A stretch of DNA of 64,000 nucleotides, taken from positions 62,001 through 126,000 of the forward strand of contig JBPOEZ010000003.1 in NCBI GenBank assembly GCA_051252005.1. The letters are read 5' to 3'. Under the pieces are notes generated by a model. It made no database searches and was not told the origin of the DNA. It saw only the letters and a list, made by a program, of their open reading frames with translations. The stretch is from JACOMS01 sp051252005. Its GTDB lineage: Bacteria > Pseudomonadota > Alphaproteobacteria > Caulobacterales > Maricaulaceae. The translations under genes and the position numbers were made by a program. Shown piece after piece: positions 8,475 through 18,052 of the stretch; position 1 is the stretch's first letter, and every line of letters begins with the position of its first letter.

Positions 8475-10874
8475 TTAGAAATTGGCAGAAGCGGTTACGC
8501 CAAATTGGCGACGAGATGACGGGGTAATTGCAAAGGCCCGTTGACGTTCGCCATTTAGAGTAGGTGCGGCGAAATCAACATAACGCAACATGCCTTGAAC
8601 AGTATCATCATTAAATACGTTCTTTGCCCATAATTGAATACGGAATGTATCATTCTCTACACCAAGGTTAAGATTGACCTTATTAGAATCACCTGATTCT
8701 GCCAAGTTATGCACCTGAGCAAAGAAAGAAGACCGGTAAAGGTAGTCGGCGCGGGCGAACCATTCCATATCGTTCATCCCCAAATCAGCGCGATAATCCG
8801 CACTTAATGTGAGTTGATGCGGTGAAACGAGTGGGGCTTTATTCCCAGACAGGTCAGCGAAAGTCGCACAAGCAGTCGCAGCACTAAGTGCCGTTCCATC
8901 ACCAATAACCGTCCCAACAGGAAGGGTGACATCGTTATTCGCATAATCGACACCGCTACAACCGGCACCACCAAGCAAGAAAGCTTGATCGGCATTCAGT
9001 CCATTCTTAAACTCTGCATCAGTCCAGCCATATGTGGCAATCAATGAAAAGTTATCAGTCAAGTCAATTTGCGTATCGAGCTCTAAACCCCAGATGGCCG
9101 TATCACCAACATTATCGCTGAAAGAGTTCACCGCTCCTGGAGTGCTTGACCCCGGACCGCTTGTATAAGTACTCGTAAGGACCTGGTTGCTATAGTCGAT
9201 ATAATAACCCGTCATGTTCAAACGCAAATTATTAATTTGAGTTTTGAAGCCCGCTTCGTAATTCCACAAAATTTCTTCATCATACGACGTACTTGGCGCA
9301 TCCAGATCATTGAATCCCCCTGGAGCATTCCCTTTCGACGCTACCGCATAAACTAACGTGTCGTCATTTAGCTTATAATCGAGGGTAAAGCGCGGAAGAA
9401 ATGACTCAAATGTTTCCGAACGATCACTCCCGCTACCAGCAATAATTCGGGTCGGATCAGCGGCATTTGAAAAGTAATCACCGAGAACGTAAGATGCACC
9501 AGGCGCCGTTGAAATTTTATCGCTTGCGAAGCGCATTTCCACACCGGCCGTTAGGACATCAGAAAAATCATACTCAACGCCACCAAAAGCAGCATAATTT
9601 CGAGTGCTGCTAACACCGCCAATGGCATCATATCCAAATTCCGTTTGCGCTAGAGCATAATCCGTTCCCTTAGTTTCATTATCAAAGATGAAACCGCCGA
9701 CCTGCCAGCGGAAATCACTCTCCTGTGGCGACGAAAGCCTTAGTTCACCAGAAAATGCCTGGCGCGATGCCCCTGCTGAATCGACAAATGCTGATGCACC
9801 ATAAACACAGTCAGGAATAAAGTTGTTACAGACAAATGCAGAGCCAATAAACAAAGGAGCGGAGCCATTAAAAGCTTGGTCAGCACCAGATCGTTCGTCA
9901 ATGTCTGTGAAGCCAAAGAGGCCGGACAAATCATAACCGCTGTCAAAGCTATAATCGACATTTGCGATCACTCGGTGAGATTCGCGCTGAAGGCCAGGAT
10001 TCAAAATATCGGGTGTGCCGATGTTGTATGTATCAGGCGCCTGTACTGTGCCGCAGAAATACCCACGAGACCCACCAGCATAGCAATTATTCTCGCTAGA
10101 GTCCTGTAAAGATATAGCATAATGCCCGTCATCATCTTCGGAATAAATATACCTTACCCCTACAGACAAGTTTTCAGAAAAGTCATATTCTAATGCTGTG
10201 TTCAATGAGATAGATTCTTGCTCATTCAAGTTTTCTCCTGTCAGAGCGTTTGTGTAATCCCCGCCGAATTTATAGTATTTACCGGCAACAGATCCGCGTA
10301 AGCCGTCAGCAATTTCGCCCTCGACGCTTCCATAAAGCTCGTACTGACCATGCTCAGCGACAGTTGCACTCACACGTCCACCAAACTCTTCTGAAATATC
10401 GCGGTTGACGTAGTTAATCGCACCAGACAACGTACCCCGACCATAGACCGCACTTTGCGGCCCGCGGATAACTTCGATATTTCGAAGTGAGCTAAAATCC
10501 AACGATGAAGAATCACCAATAAACGGCACGCCATCTACAAAAATACCAACTTTACCTTCTGAAATTAGGATGTTGGACGTTCCGCGAATAATAGGTCGAT
10601 CACCGTCACGGCCAAAGGCTTGCTGCTGTTGGAAGCCCGGAGTGAAGTCTGACAGTTCCATAACGTCAAAAATATTAGCATCTTCTAAGACCGCTTCAGA
10701 GAACGCCGATACAGAGAGTGGTACTTCTTGCAAACTCTCAGCTTTTTTACGAGCCGTTACAATAATCTCATCGTTCGGGTCTATTTGCGCGTATGCGCTA
10801 GTTCCCATTAAGCCGCTAAGTGCAGCTACTGTAATAAGTAATCTGGATTTTGAAGTTGAACGCATATTTGACAT
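8475..10874 (-). CDS. TonB-dependent outer-membrane receptor
   Basis: The 799-residue protein has a signal peptide ending near SAYAQ, a TonB box DEIIVTARKKAESLQ, a plug domain with RGTSNILISEGKVGIFVDGVP and IEVIRGPQSAVYGRGTLSGAINYV (in part, around residues 95-160), and a long beta-barrel ending in phenylalanine (ASANF). This type imports large or scarce solutes with energy from TonB. AAGGGAAA lies upstream of the ATG. A terminator follows the gene and an FNR-box-like palindrome lies at 10938-10951. It sits between exported CpcT/VOC proteins and an MFS/amine oxidase set, so it probably brings in the shared substrate. Confidence 0.93.
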   Translation of the reverse strand: MSNMRSTSKSRLLITVAALSGLMGTSAYAQIDPNDEIIVTARKKAESLQEVPLSVSAFSEAVLEDANIFDVMELSDFTPGFQQQQAFGRDGDRPIIRGTSNILISEGKVGIFVDGVPFIGDSSSLDFSSLRNIEVIRGPQSAVYGRGTLSGAINYVNRDISEEFGGRVSATVAEHGQYELYGSVEGEIADGLRGSVAGKYYKFGGDYTNALTGENLNEQESISLNTALEYDFSENLSVGVRYIYSEDDDGHYAISLQDSSENNCYAGGSRGYFCGTVQAPDTYNIGTPDILNPGLQRESHRVIANVDYSFDSGYDLSGLFGFTDIDERSGADQAFNGSAPLFIGSAFVCNNFIPDCVYGASAFVDSAGASRQAFSGELRLSSPQESDFRWQVGGFIFDNETKGTDYALAQTEFGYDAIGGVSSTRNYAAFGGVEYDFSDVLTAGVEMRFASDKISTAPGASYVLGDYFSNAADPTRIIAGSGSDRSETFESFLPRFTLDYKLNDDTLVYAVASKGNAPGGFNDLDAPSTSYDEEILWNYEAGFKTQINNLRLNMTGYYIDYSNQVLTSTYTSGPGSSTPGAVNSFSDNVGDTAIWGLELDTQIDLTDNFSLIATYGWTDAEFKNGLNADQAFLLGGAGCSGVDYANNDVTLPVGTVIGDGTALSAATACATFADLSGNKAPLVSPHQLTLSADYRADLGMNDMEWFARADYLYRSSFFAQVHNLAESGDSNKVNLNLGVENDTFRIQLWAKNVFNDDTVQGMLRYVDFAAPTLNGERQRAFAITPSSRRQFGVTASANF

Positions 10875-10937
10875 TACTTTCCCTTTTCTAAAGTAAGTTT
10901 ATTATGACTTATCCTTGCAATGCCCTGAGAAAACGAA

Positions 10938-10951
10938 TTGACTTAAATCAT
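10938..10951. promoter_or_regulatory. FNR/FixK-box-like site upstream of the TonB receptor gene
   Basis: TTGAC-TTAA-ATCAT, matching TTGAT-N4-ATCAA at eight of ten positions, 64 bases upstream of the receptor ATG. A CRP/FNR family gene with FNR-type recognition residues lies 4 kb away. Confidence 0.5.
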
Positions 10952-11024
10952 TCGCATTGGTTTTTAAGAGTTTTGAAATCACAGCGTGACAAAAATGAAA
11001 CACTCTTGGAATGAAGTGTGAGCC

Positions 11025-11807
11025 TTATCGGCAGTTGAGCGCTTCGGGGAGCACAAACAAACACGCTTTCAGCGGTTTATTGATCTCGTATGAGGTCCAA
11101 ATGACTTCATTGGCCTTTACACCGTTATAATAAAGCCGTACGCGCCCAGGTTGGCTCCAGCTTTCTGCGATGTTTGAATAGAAGTTGGAATAAATACGTT
11201 CATGCCAACCCCGAGGCGTATCAAAACCAACCTTCAAGATAGCACGGTCATCCTGCGCAATCCCAAAACGCGTTTCCCCGCCGGATGGGTCCATGACGTT
11301 GACCATAAATACTGGGCGTCCATCGACCAAATCGTCGGGCAAGCGCTTTAACGAATACCCGTCATCCAGCGCATGACGAATAACGCCGAAACCGAAGCTT
11401 GATGACCACTGATTATCAGACTCCGATTGAGGTTGCGCTCCCTGAGGCGTGTATGTTGTTGAGCCGTCAAAGCTCAGATCTATAACAGCTATGCCGTCCC
11501 TAAGGCTTTCAATCCTTACTTTTCCATCGACTTTATGAGCGTCTGTCTTGCCGGCCTCGTAAACTCGCCACATTCGGTGCGTTTCATGCTTTGCAGCCGA
11601 GCCATTTTTGTAAAAAACAGCATAACCATCCATGGCTAAAGATATTGGCCTTGACCATGCTTCACCGCCAGCTGCTTCGTGCGCCTGAGCCATGATGTCA
11701 GCCGCTGAGAGTTCAGACTGAACCGGATATAGCGTTTCAAGAGGGTCGGGGCTTTGCCCGTTGCAAGCTGCAATCAATACCGCACTTAATAAAAGGACTG
11801 CTCGCAT
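11025..11807 (-). CDS. lipoprotein of unknown function
   Basis: I place the start at the ATG at 11807, which gives MRAVLLLSAVLIAACNGQ, a short lipoprotein signal with lipobox LIAAC. This also removes a 17-base overlap with the MFS gene that an upstream ATG would cause. The mature part of about 240 residues looks beta-rich (MDGYAVFYKNG, KVRIESLRDGIAVIDLSFDG, RVRLYYNGVKANEVIWTSYE in part), resembling LolA/LppX-like sheets, but I do not recognise the family. It follows the transporter and lies before the TonB receptor, so envelope binding of the same compound is a guess. Confidence 0.7.
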   Translation of the reverse strand: MRAVLLLSAVLIAACNGQSPDPLETLYPVQSELSAADIMAQAHEAAGGEAWSRPISLAMDGYAVFYKNGSAAKHETHRMWRVYEAGKTDAHKVDGKVRIESLRDGIAVIDLSFDGSTTYTPQGAQPQSESDNQWSSSFGFGVIRHALDDGYSLKRLPDDLVDGRPVFMVNVMDPSGGETRFGIAQDDRAILKVGFDTPRGWHERIYSNFYSNIAESWSQPGRVRLYYNGVKANEVIWTSYEINKPLKACLFVLPEALNCR

Positions 11808-11814
11808 ATTCCAG

Positions 11815-13236
11815 CTAAGCCTTATCGCCAAAGTCGCGATACTTTCCTAGCGTGAGCAACATCGCGGCCCCAATAACAAACCCAGCAGCGGCAAATGACA
11901 GCACTCGCGCGTAGTCCGCATCATCGCCTCGTAATATATTGAAGATAATGGGGGATGTGCCAGCGCCCAGTCCAAATGCCGCGTAAATAATGCCATAAGT
12001 TCGCCCATAAGACTTCATTCCAAAGTAGCGCGACGATAAATACGCCATAAGATCAAACTCTACGCCTGCCGCAAGGCCAACTAGAATTAGTGCGAGGGCA
12101 TTCATGCCAAGACCATAGTCTTGCATCAAAATATAACAACCAATAGCCGGAACACTCATAAAGATGAAAGCGATCATTGGCGCCCAAAAGTGATCAACCA
12201 ACCATCCGCCAATTAGGCGTCCAGCAAGGGTAGATAACCCTATCAATCCAGCGCCGGTAAAAAAGCCCGTCGCCGTAACATCAGAATAGCCCTTATCAAG
12301 AAGGATGAACTTCGAATTCGCAATTATGCCAGAAACGACAGCGCCTAGAATTAGAAAAGAGAAAAATATAACCCAGAACCGATAGCCCTGAAGTGTCTCT
12401 CGCAGGGTCAATCCGGGTAAATCAGATGATGCTTGAGCCTCGTCTCGTGCGCCAAAATATGCGAACAAAACATATGCAGCAAGAAATACCATCATAAGTG
12501 CAATGACCCATACCGCGCCTTGTGTCATAAGAATCCACGTCATCGTCGCAAACAATACTAGGCCGATTAGAACCCCTTTAATACAGGTTTTAAGCAAACC
12601 TGTTTGCGCGCCTGCTGCTTTCAAGGCGGCTTCTTCTTTATGGTCACGGAAGAGTATAAATGCGAGCGGCAAGGATAAGAGCATAGGCAATATGCCGACA
12701 GCTATATATGCTCCGCGCCAACCTACGTTATTTACAAAAGTTTGAATGTATGTAGGCGCCAGAAAACCAAAAAGCCCCGTGCCCGTCAAGGCAACCCCCA
12801 AGGCCAAACCACGATGAGTATTGAAATTATTGACGATGGCTTTCGACCATGTGATCGGAAGTGTCCCAGAGCCAAGGAAAGCCGTAAAGAAAAAGATTGT
12901 ATAAAACACGGCGGGATTGGTTGACATCATTGAAAATGCGCATGTGCCAATACTGAGCGCTATAATGGACGGGAGTAAAACTTTTCTAGCCCCGAACTTA
13001 TCAACAAGCTGTCCTGCAATAGGGGCGCCAACAAGAACCCCTGCTGTCATGTAGAGAAATCCGCCGGAAATTATCTCGCGGCTCCAGCCAAATTCCTTAG
13101 CCAGTTCAGAACCAATAATAATCAAAGCCCAATACGGCAACGGGCTTAAGCAGAGCGCTATTCCAACTAGCGAAGACAGAACGATCTTCCAGCCGTATTC
13201 CCACTCATTGCTACCCGTTTGCGATATCTCATTCAT
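11815..13236 (-). CDS. MFS transporter (monocarboxylate/oxalate-type)
   Basis: The 473 residues form about 12 hydrophobic helices with a central charged loop (DHKEEAALKAAGAQ region) between the halves and MFS signatures such as GQLVDKFGARKVLLPS after helix 2. The layout fits the OFA/monocarboxylate porter groups. It is the first gene of a two-gene operon with the lipoprotein and is transcribed divergently from the amine oxidase gene. It likely imports a product made in the periplasm. The cargo cannot be told from sequence. Confidence 0.85.
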   Translation of the reverse strand: MNEISQTGSNEWEYGWKIVLSSLVGIALCLSPLPYWALIIIGSELAKEFGWSREIISGGFLYMTAGVLVGAPIAGQLVDKFGARKVLLPSIIALSIGTCAFSMMSTNPAVFYTIFFFTAFLGSGTLPITWSKAIVNNFNTHRGLALGVALTGTGLFGFLAPTYIQTFVNNVGWRGAYIAVGILPMLLSLPLAFILFRDHKEEAALKAAGAQTGLLKTCIKGVLIGLVLFATMTWILMTQGAVWVIALMMVFLAAYVLFAYFGARDEAQASSDLPGLTLRETLQGYRFWVIFFSFLILGAVVSGIIANSKFILLDKGYSDVTATGFFTGAGLIGLSTLAGRLIGGWLVDHFWAPMIAFIFMSVPAIGCYILMQDYGLGMNALALILVGLAAGVEFDLMAYLSSRYFGMKSYGRTYGIIYAAFGLGAGTSPIIFNILRGDDADYARVLSFAAAGFVIGAAMLLTLGKYRDFGDKA

Positions 13237-13308
13237 TTTTGTCCCCTGTCATGGTTCATTACTGACGATACAGCTATGCTTTAAAAATGGCGAGGGAGGA
13301 ATTGATTT

Positions 13309-14709
13309 ATGACAATAGATATTGACAGGCGGCTTGTTTTGGGCGGCTTGGCCGCGCTTTCGGCCTGCCGATCCCCTCGTAAAGAACTTGATGCTGAAGT
13401 CATCATTATTGGCGCCGGGCTATCAGGCCTTCACGCCGCGCGCCTTTTAGTCTCCGAAGGAAAAGATGTTCTCGTGCTGGAAGGATCTTATCGCATTGGC
13501 GGCAGGCTTCATACTCTAGACCACGGAAAGAGCGGGTTCACAGAGGGCGGAGGCGAGCAAGTTGGAGCCAATTACGCAAGGATTATCGACACGGCCAGAA
13601 ACCTTGGCGTGCCTCTTCGGCCTGACACTCGCCGCCCGCAACCCTCAAGTTACTACTATAAGGACAAGCTCTTAGGGCCTGATGACTGGAAAAACCTGGA
13701 TGGTCATCCCTTTGCGCCGCCATTTAACGGCGCGACTCCCGCGGCCCCTTTGTTCGCTCTTGCAGCGAGAGAAAACCCGCTAACATCCCCTATGGATTGG
13801 CGGGACAAGTCATTCAAGGCACATGACATCAGCGCGAACGCATTCTTAAAATCAAAGGGGTTCGATGATGAAGCTCGCCGTGTCATGGAAATAGCCTTAA
13901 ACGGAAACAACCTCGACTCTTACTCTATGATGAACTTGTACCGCACGGTACAAACCTTCACACAAGCTCGCAGCATGGGGCCCTCTCTCTCAATTAAAAA
14001 CGGCGCGCAACGTTTGCCGGAAGCTATGGCCAATAGCCTGCCTCGAAACGTTAAAACAGGTCAAATGATTGCAGCGATCGAGGCCAGCACAGATGTTGTT
14101 ACCATAACTACAAAGGACGGAAAAACTTACCGCGCTCCCCATTGCATCTGCACACTGCCTTTTGCCGCACTGAGATCAGTTAAGATATCTGCTCCATTTG
14201 CTAGCCAGCAATATTACGCAATTAAAAACCTGCCTTACACTCAAATTTATCAAGTTCACTTTCGAGCCAACTCGCCATTTTGGGAAAAAGACGGGCTTCC
14301 AACAGACATGTGGACTGATAGTCCAATAGAGCGCATTTTCACTCAATACGATGAGAACAATAAGCCTACAGGTCTTTTTAGAGCTTGGATCAATGGAGAC
14401 CAAGCCAGCACGTGGGCTGCGAGCCATGACCCCAAGGCTAAGTTTATATCAGAATTCAAGAAGATACGCCCCGCAAGCGAAGGAGACGTTGCCATACTTT
14501 CACTCCAAAACTGGACAAAATCCAACGCTCTGGCCGGCGGGGCCTATATGCACTGGGCACCAAAACAAATCCCGCTTATGGCCGAAAACATGAGTAAACC
14601 AGCAGGTCGCTTATCGTTTGCCGGAGAACATTTGAGTTATCTGCAAACAGGCATGGAAGGCGCAATGGAATCCGCAGAAAATGCCGCTTTCAGCTTGATG
14701 GATTTTTAA
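13309..14709 (+). CDS. FAD-dependent amine-oxidase-family protein, Tat/lipoprotein signal (paralogue 1)
   Basis: The 466-residue protein begins with DRRLVLGGLAALSAC, a twin-arginine pair followed by a hydrophobic stretch and a lipobox-like LSAC, then the FAD fingerprint AEVIIIGAGLSGLHAARLL (30-48) and the GG-motif RIGGRLHTLD. The end GRLSFAGEHLSYLQTGMEGAMES in part is the usual C-terminal FAD contact. It is therefore a monoamine-oxidase-fold flavoenzyme probably exported folded. GGGAGG lies upstream of the ATG. A longer paralogue is at 61276-62805. The reaction may be amine, enone or hydrocarbon oxidation. Confidence 0.85.
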   Translation: MTIDIDRRLVLGGLAALSACRSPRKELDAEVIIIGAGLSGLHAARLLVSEGKDVLVLEGSYRIGGRLHTLDHGKSGFTEGGGEQVGANYARIIDTARNLGVPLRPDTRRPQPSSYYYKDKLLGPDDWKNLDGHPFAPPFNGATPAAPLFALAARENPLTSPMDWRDKSFKAHDISANAFLKSKGFDDEARRVMEIALNGNNLDSYSMMNLYRTVQTFTQARSMGPSLSIKNGAQRLPEAMANSLPRNVKTGQMIAAIEASTDVVTITTKDGKTYRAPHCICTLPFAALRSVKISAPFASQQYYAIKNLPYTQIYQVHFRANSPFWEKDGLPTDMWTDSPIERIFTQYDENNKPTGLFRAWINGDQASTWAASHDPKAKFISEFKKIRPASEGDVAILSLQNWTKSNALAGGAYMHWAPKQIPLMAENMSKPAGRLSFAGEHLSYLQTGMEGAMESAENAAFSLMDF

Positions 14710-14729
14710 AATTTGCGTATTAAGCTACT

Positions 14730-15461
14730 ATGGAATTACCAAAAGGACATTTAGCAGAGATGGCAGCTGGGCATTCTAGCCCAGAGATAGATTTCTTGTT
14801 TTCTCAAGGCCACGAAAGAACTTTTGACATAGGGAAGCATTTGATCACAGAAGGTGAAACAACCGATTATTTCTTTGATCTCTTGGATGGCACTGTGGCT
14901 TTAGCCAGAAACGGCCGAGACGGACGCCGCCAAATACTATCGTTCTTAGGGGCACGTCAATTTTTAGGTGCGGCTTCGACGCCGAATTATCCCAACCTAG
15001 CAACTGCCTTAACACCTGTCACAGCCATAAAATACCCTCGGGCCGCTTTGGAGCGTGCCTTATCCTCAACGCCTGGGTTTGCGTCTGAATTCAGGGTTGT
15101 GCTCACGCGGATTCTTGAGAGTGCCCATGATCATGTTTACACAATTGGTCAGCGTTCCGCTGTCGAGCGGGTTGCTTCATTCCTCTTATATTTACGAGCC
15201 AATCAAGCTCGGTTTTCAATGAATGGTCCTCGAGAAAAAAGCGAACACATAGACCTCCCGATGACTCGGCTTGATATTGCTGACTTTCTTGGATTGACTA
15301 TTGAAACTGTTAGTCGTGCTTTTTCTTCACTAAAGAAATCAGGCGTATTAGGCTTTACAGACTCCCACTCGTGCGAAATTCTAAATATAGAGCGGATAAG
15401 AGATTTAGGCGGACGCGACGATTTTACTGATAACCGCGGCAGCACATTTGATCAATATTGA
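14730..15461 (+). CDS. CRP/FNR family transcriptional regulator (FixK/DNR-like)
   Basis: 243 residues: cyclic-nucleotide-binding-type barrel (about 25-115), dimer helix near 118-140, and a winged HTH with MTRLDIADFLGLTIETVSRAFSSLKKSGVL. Within the recognition helix, E192, S195 and R196 match the E-xx-SR set by which FNR/FixK proteins read TTGAT half sites. Only one Cys is present, near the C-terminus, so no oxygen-sensing Fe-S cluster is expected. It lies just after the amine oxidase gene. Several FNR-like palindromes are found at promoters nearby, so it is the best candidate regulator of the CpcT/DUF1838/TonB-receptor genes. Confidence 0.88.
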   Translation: MELPKGHLAEMAAGHSSPEIDFLFSQGHERTFDIGKHLITEGETTDYFFDLLDGTVALARNGRDGRRQILSFLGARQFLGAASTPNYPNLATALTPVTAIKYPRAALERALSSTPGFASEFRVVLTRILESAHDHVYTIGQRSAVERVASFLLYLRANQARFSMNGPREKSEHIDLPMTRLDIADFLGLTIETVSRAFSSLKKSGVLGFTDSHSCEILNIERIRDLGGRDDFTDNRGSTFDQY

Positions 15462-15498
15462 GAATTCTCAACGCATGAATTTCCGGACGGCTTTAAAG

Positions 15499-15512
15499 TT
15501 GGCCTAGATCAA
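15499..15512. promoter_or_regulatory. FNR/FixK-box-like site next to the calycin-like gene start
   Basis: TTGGC-CTAG-ATCAA, with a perfect right half. It reaches into the AAGGAG ribosome site of the gene at 15523, so binding would more likely block than activate unless the transcript starts downstream of it. Confidence 0.4.
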
Positions 15513-15522
15513 GGAGACCATC

Positions 15523-16026
15523 ATGAACGATCCAAAAACCGTCAATGAATTGAAAGAACTGCACCCTGTCCTCGCTCGCCATGAAGGCGTATGGGACGGC
15601 GTTTACCGTTACTATGACGCCGAAGGCAATAAAACTGACGAACACAAGTCCCGACTACTTTGCCGGTTCCCTGAAAACGGTAACCACCTTTATCATCAAA
15701 CGAATTATTATACTTGGGACGACGGCCGCACAGATGTTCGTGATTTCCCCGCTGACATTAAGGACGGCCGTCTACATTGGGACAATGATTTCATTCAAGG
15801 CTGGGCTGCGGATATGAAATTAGACTATTTCAACCGCACAAGCGTATTGAACTGGGTACGAACAGGCGAGCCTGATTTATATCTCTATGAAATGATCCAG
15901 CTCTCCGATTGCGGCACGAAACGCGCCCGCACATGGCATTGGTTCAAAAATGACGAACTTATTTCGCGCACATTGGTCGACGAACGAAAGGTCAGCGATG
16001 ACTGGGCCAGTTACGAACCTAAGTAA
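15523..16026 (+). CDS. DUF3598-like/calycin-type protein of unknown function
   Basis: 167 residues without signal peptide. The start HPVLARHEGVWDGVYRYYDAEG resembles the first strand of lipocalin-like domains annotated as DUF3598, and the rest is strand-rich with many Trp and Tyr (HQTNYYTWDDGRTDVRDFP, HWDNDFIQGWAADMK). I am not certain of the family name. A strong AAGGAG site precedes the ATG. It ends at a bidirectional terminator shared with the convergent DUF1838 gene. Its placement among CpcT-like barrels suggests handling of the same small molecule in the cytoplasm. Confidence 0.6.
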   Translation: MNDPKTVNELKELHPVLARHEGVWDGVYRYYDAEGNKTDEHKSRLLCRFPENGNHLYHQTNYYTWDDGRTDVRDFPADIKDGRLHWDNDFIQGWAADMKLDYFNRTSVLNWVRTGEPDLYLYEMIQLSDCGTKRARTWHWFKNDELISRTLVDERKVSDDWASYEPK

Positions 16027-16035
16027 GCGAACAAC

Positions 16036-16066
16036 AAAAAAAGCCCCTCATTGAGGGGCTTTTTAT
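16036..16066. terminator. bidirectional rho-independent terminator
   Basis: Stem AGCCCCTCA / TGAGGGGCT flanked by A-run and T-run, placed between two convergent stop codons at 16026 and 16072. Confidence 0.88.
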
Positions 16067-16071
16067 TTACC

Positions 16072-17010
16072 TTATCTTTTCGGGAGGTCTATTTTTCCTT
16101 CTCGGACCTGCTTGAAATATTCCCAGCTGGTCATATTTTTACGCGCATCATCTAGAGGCGGCGGGGCCACATACTCAGGATAATGCGTATTAATTTCAGA
16201 TTTCATTGTTTCTGACAAATCATCCCAACTTTTGAGCTTACGGCCTGCGGTATGCATGTAGATCATGCCTTCACGCCCCTGCATGTTCATCCATGGTAGC
16301 CAATCTGACATCCGAGCCCAACCGACAGCAACATCAGCAGTATTTTTACTCGTATCCGTCAAATCATCAACGTATCCGAAAAAGTTAAACATTTCAGTTG
16401 CGTGATAAGTACCACCGATTTCTTTTTCGTACTCACTCGCCAATGGGTTTTTATAAAATAGCGGAACCGTGAAACTCAATTGAAAACGGTCCCCTAATAT
16501 ATCACCGCCGAATTTTCCAGGTGTTCCATCTCGGCGATTTTCATACCCTGAATTATTCACAGGATCATTAGCAACGTGCATAACCTCAACGTCTTCACCT
16601 GACCATGGATTTGTCCAAGTTTTGAGGACTTCACCTGTCTTAGCATCTTTGTAGAGGAGGATTTCACGGGTGACGAGCTTGTAGCCCTTCCCCTTTACCG
16701 GATCAGTAACCGTCGAACACGTCCTGACATTCATCCCTTCTACGTTAAAGAGGTTTTTGTCACGTTCGCCCATGCGGCGCGAATATGCCCGCCCATGCCA
16801 AGAGTAAGTCACAGGCTCGCCGTCTATCAGCGAACATTGCACTTTACGCATAGCGAGCATTGCGCCTTCAGGCGTATTCAGGTCAAGACGTTCAACATCC
16901 GCAGATATTGAATTTTGAGATACAGGCGTGGCATTTTCCGCCGCCGAAGCCCCGATTGCTAGTAGACTGGCACTCAGCCCTAATATTATTTTATGCATAA
17001 CATGTCCCAT
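16072..17010 (-). CDS. DUF1838 family exported protein
   Basis: The 312-residue protein has a Sec signal peptide (HKIILGLSASLLAIGASAAE) and a body recognisable as DUF1838: NTPEGAMLAMRKVQCSLIDGEPVTYSWHG (in part), the FFGYVDDL region and SDWLPWMNMQGREGMIYMHT. The function of the family is not established. It is the third gene of a DUF1330/CpcT-like/DUF1838 operon, four bases after the CpcT-like gene. An ATG four codons in (16998) is an alternative start. A second DUF1838 protein is cut by the right window edge at 63643, again next to a CpcT-like gene, so the two families appear functionally linked. Confidence 0.8.
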   Translation of the reverse strand: MGHVMHKIILGLSASLLAIGASAAENATPVSQNSISADVERLDLNTPEGAMLAMRKVQCSLIDGEPVTYSWHGRAYSRRMGERDKNLFNVEGMNVRTCSTVTDPVKGKGYKLVTREILLYKDAKTGEVLKTWTNPWSGEDVEVMHVANDPVNNSGYENRRDGTPGKFGGDILGDRFQLSFTVPLFYKNPLASEYEKEIGGTYHATEMFNFFGYVDDLTDTSKNTADVAVGWARMSDWLPWMNMQGREGMIYMHTAGRKLKSWDDLSETMKSEINTHYPEYVAPPPLDDARKNMTSWEYFKQVREGKIDLPKR

Positions 17011-17013
17011 CGT

Positions 17014-18048
17014 TTAGTTTCCACTTCCTGTTTTCTTGTTAATTCCTGGAAAAATTTCTTCATCTCCCAATGTACAGCTTGCCTGCAACCACCGTAAATT
17101 CATTGCAAGACGGTCTCCATCTGGTGCCGTCCATGTATAAGACACGGCTTTATCCTCTTCATCACCCCGGTAAGCATAGAGAACAAGAGAGGCCCGATTT
17201 CTGCCCATAGGCCAAACTACATTCCGCATTTTCAAACCAACGCGCTCATGGCCTTCACCTTCAAGCCACACACGCCCACCCTGATCATGCAGTTTGATGT
17301 TGTTGTAAAAACCGTACTCGCCATTTTCTTTTTGCGGGCTAACCCAGCAATTGAACATGCGCGCGCGGTTATTTTTATGATGGACACCTGCTTTGTTACC
17401 ATAGATATAATTACCCTCTGTATCCACGGCTTCGTCTCGAATCCAAATCCCAGATTTTGAAAGCTGCAAATCATCTGTGAACACGAGCGTTTTTCCGGAG
17501 CGTTTACTCACCGTTTTGCAAGTTCCCTCTTTCATATACCCGTGATAGAAATCGTTTTGATATTTCCAATAGACTTCGCAGCCTGGATAGACCGTAAAAT
17601 CAGACGGTTTAAGACCATCCAGTTTCGACATATCTTCATGAGCATCCAAAATAGCTTTGGCATCTTTTGGAATATAGATTGTCAACCGCGTTGCATTTTC
17701 TTCAAAGTCAGGTTCAAAACTATAAATTCTCTGACGATAAACATCCTTTGGATCATCATTTTGATATTGTTGAATGTAAAATGTCTCGCCAGGAAAATTT
17801 GGCAAATCCGCAGGCACAAAAAGATGATGAATACGCCCGTGACGTAGACCTTCATCCACGTCTAAATTATTTTCGAAATAAACTTGCTCTTGATTGTCAT
17901 AACGCCCTGGAAACCAATCCATCATCCGCGAAAAGTCACGTTTTAATATTTGAGCGTCCGCGCCGTTTTGATCAGGCGTTTGAGCATGCGAGACCGGCGC
18001 GAAACATAGAACGAGGCCCGAAACTGCGGCAAAAGTAACCTTATGCAT
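17014..18048 (-). CDS. CpcT/CpeT-like exported protein
   Basis: I start it at the ATG at 18048, preceded by AAGGA at good distance, giving a Sec signal (HKVTFAAVSGLVLCFAPVSH) of a protein of about 344 residues. The middle has VYRQRIYSFEPD and GCEVYWKYQNDFYHGY...GTCKT, the CpcT-type strand and Cys pair. A C-terminal extension of about 120 residues is not found in the other two homologues of this window. It resembles chromophore lyase CpcT/CpeT in fold, but bilin binding is not shown. It lies between DUF1330 and DUF1838 genes in one operon. Confidence 0.75.
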   Translation of the reverse strand: MHKVTFAAVSGLVLCFAPVSHAQTPDQNGADAQILKRDFSRMMDWFPGRYDNQEQVYFENNLDVDEGLRHGRIHHLFVPADLPNFPGETFYIQQYQNDDPKDVYRQRIYSFEPDFEENATRLTIYIPKDAKAILDAHEDMSKLDGLKPSDFTVYPGCEVYWKYQNDFYHGYMKEGTCKTVSKRSGKTLVFTDDLQLSKSGIWIRDEAVDTEGNYIYGNKAGVHHKNNRARMFNCWVSPQKENGEYGFYNNIKLHDQGGRVWLEGEGHERVGLKMRNVVWPMGRNRASLVLYAYRGDEEDKAVSYTWTAPDGDRLAMNLRWLQASCTLGDEEIFPGINKKTGSGN

Positions 18049-18052
18049 ATTT

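Noticed and set aside
7164..18048. True phycobilin lyase function for the CpcT-like proteins
   Set aside because: No phycobiliprotein or bilin synthesis genes, and the proteins are exported; only fold similarity is claimed.
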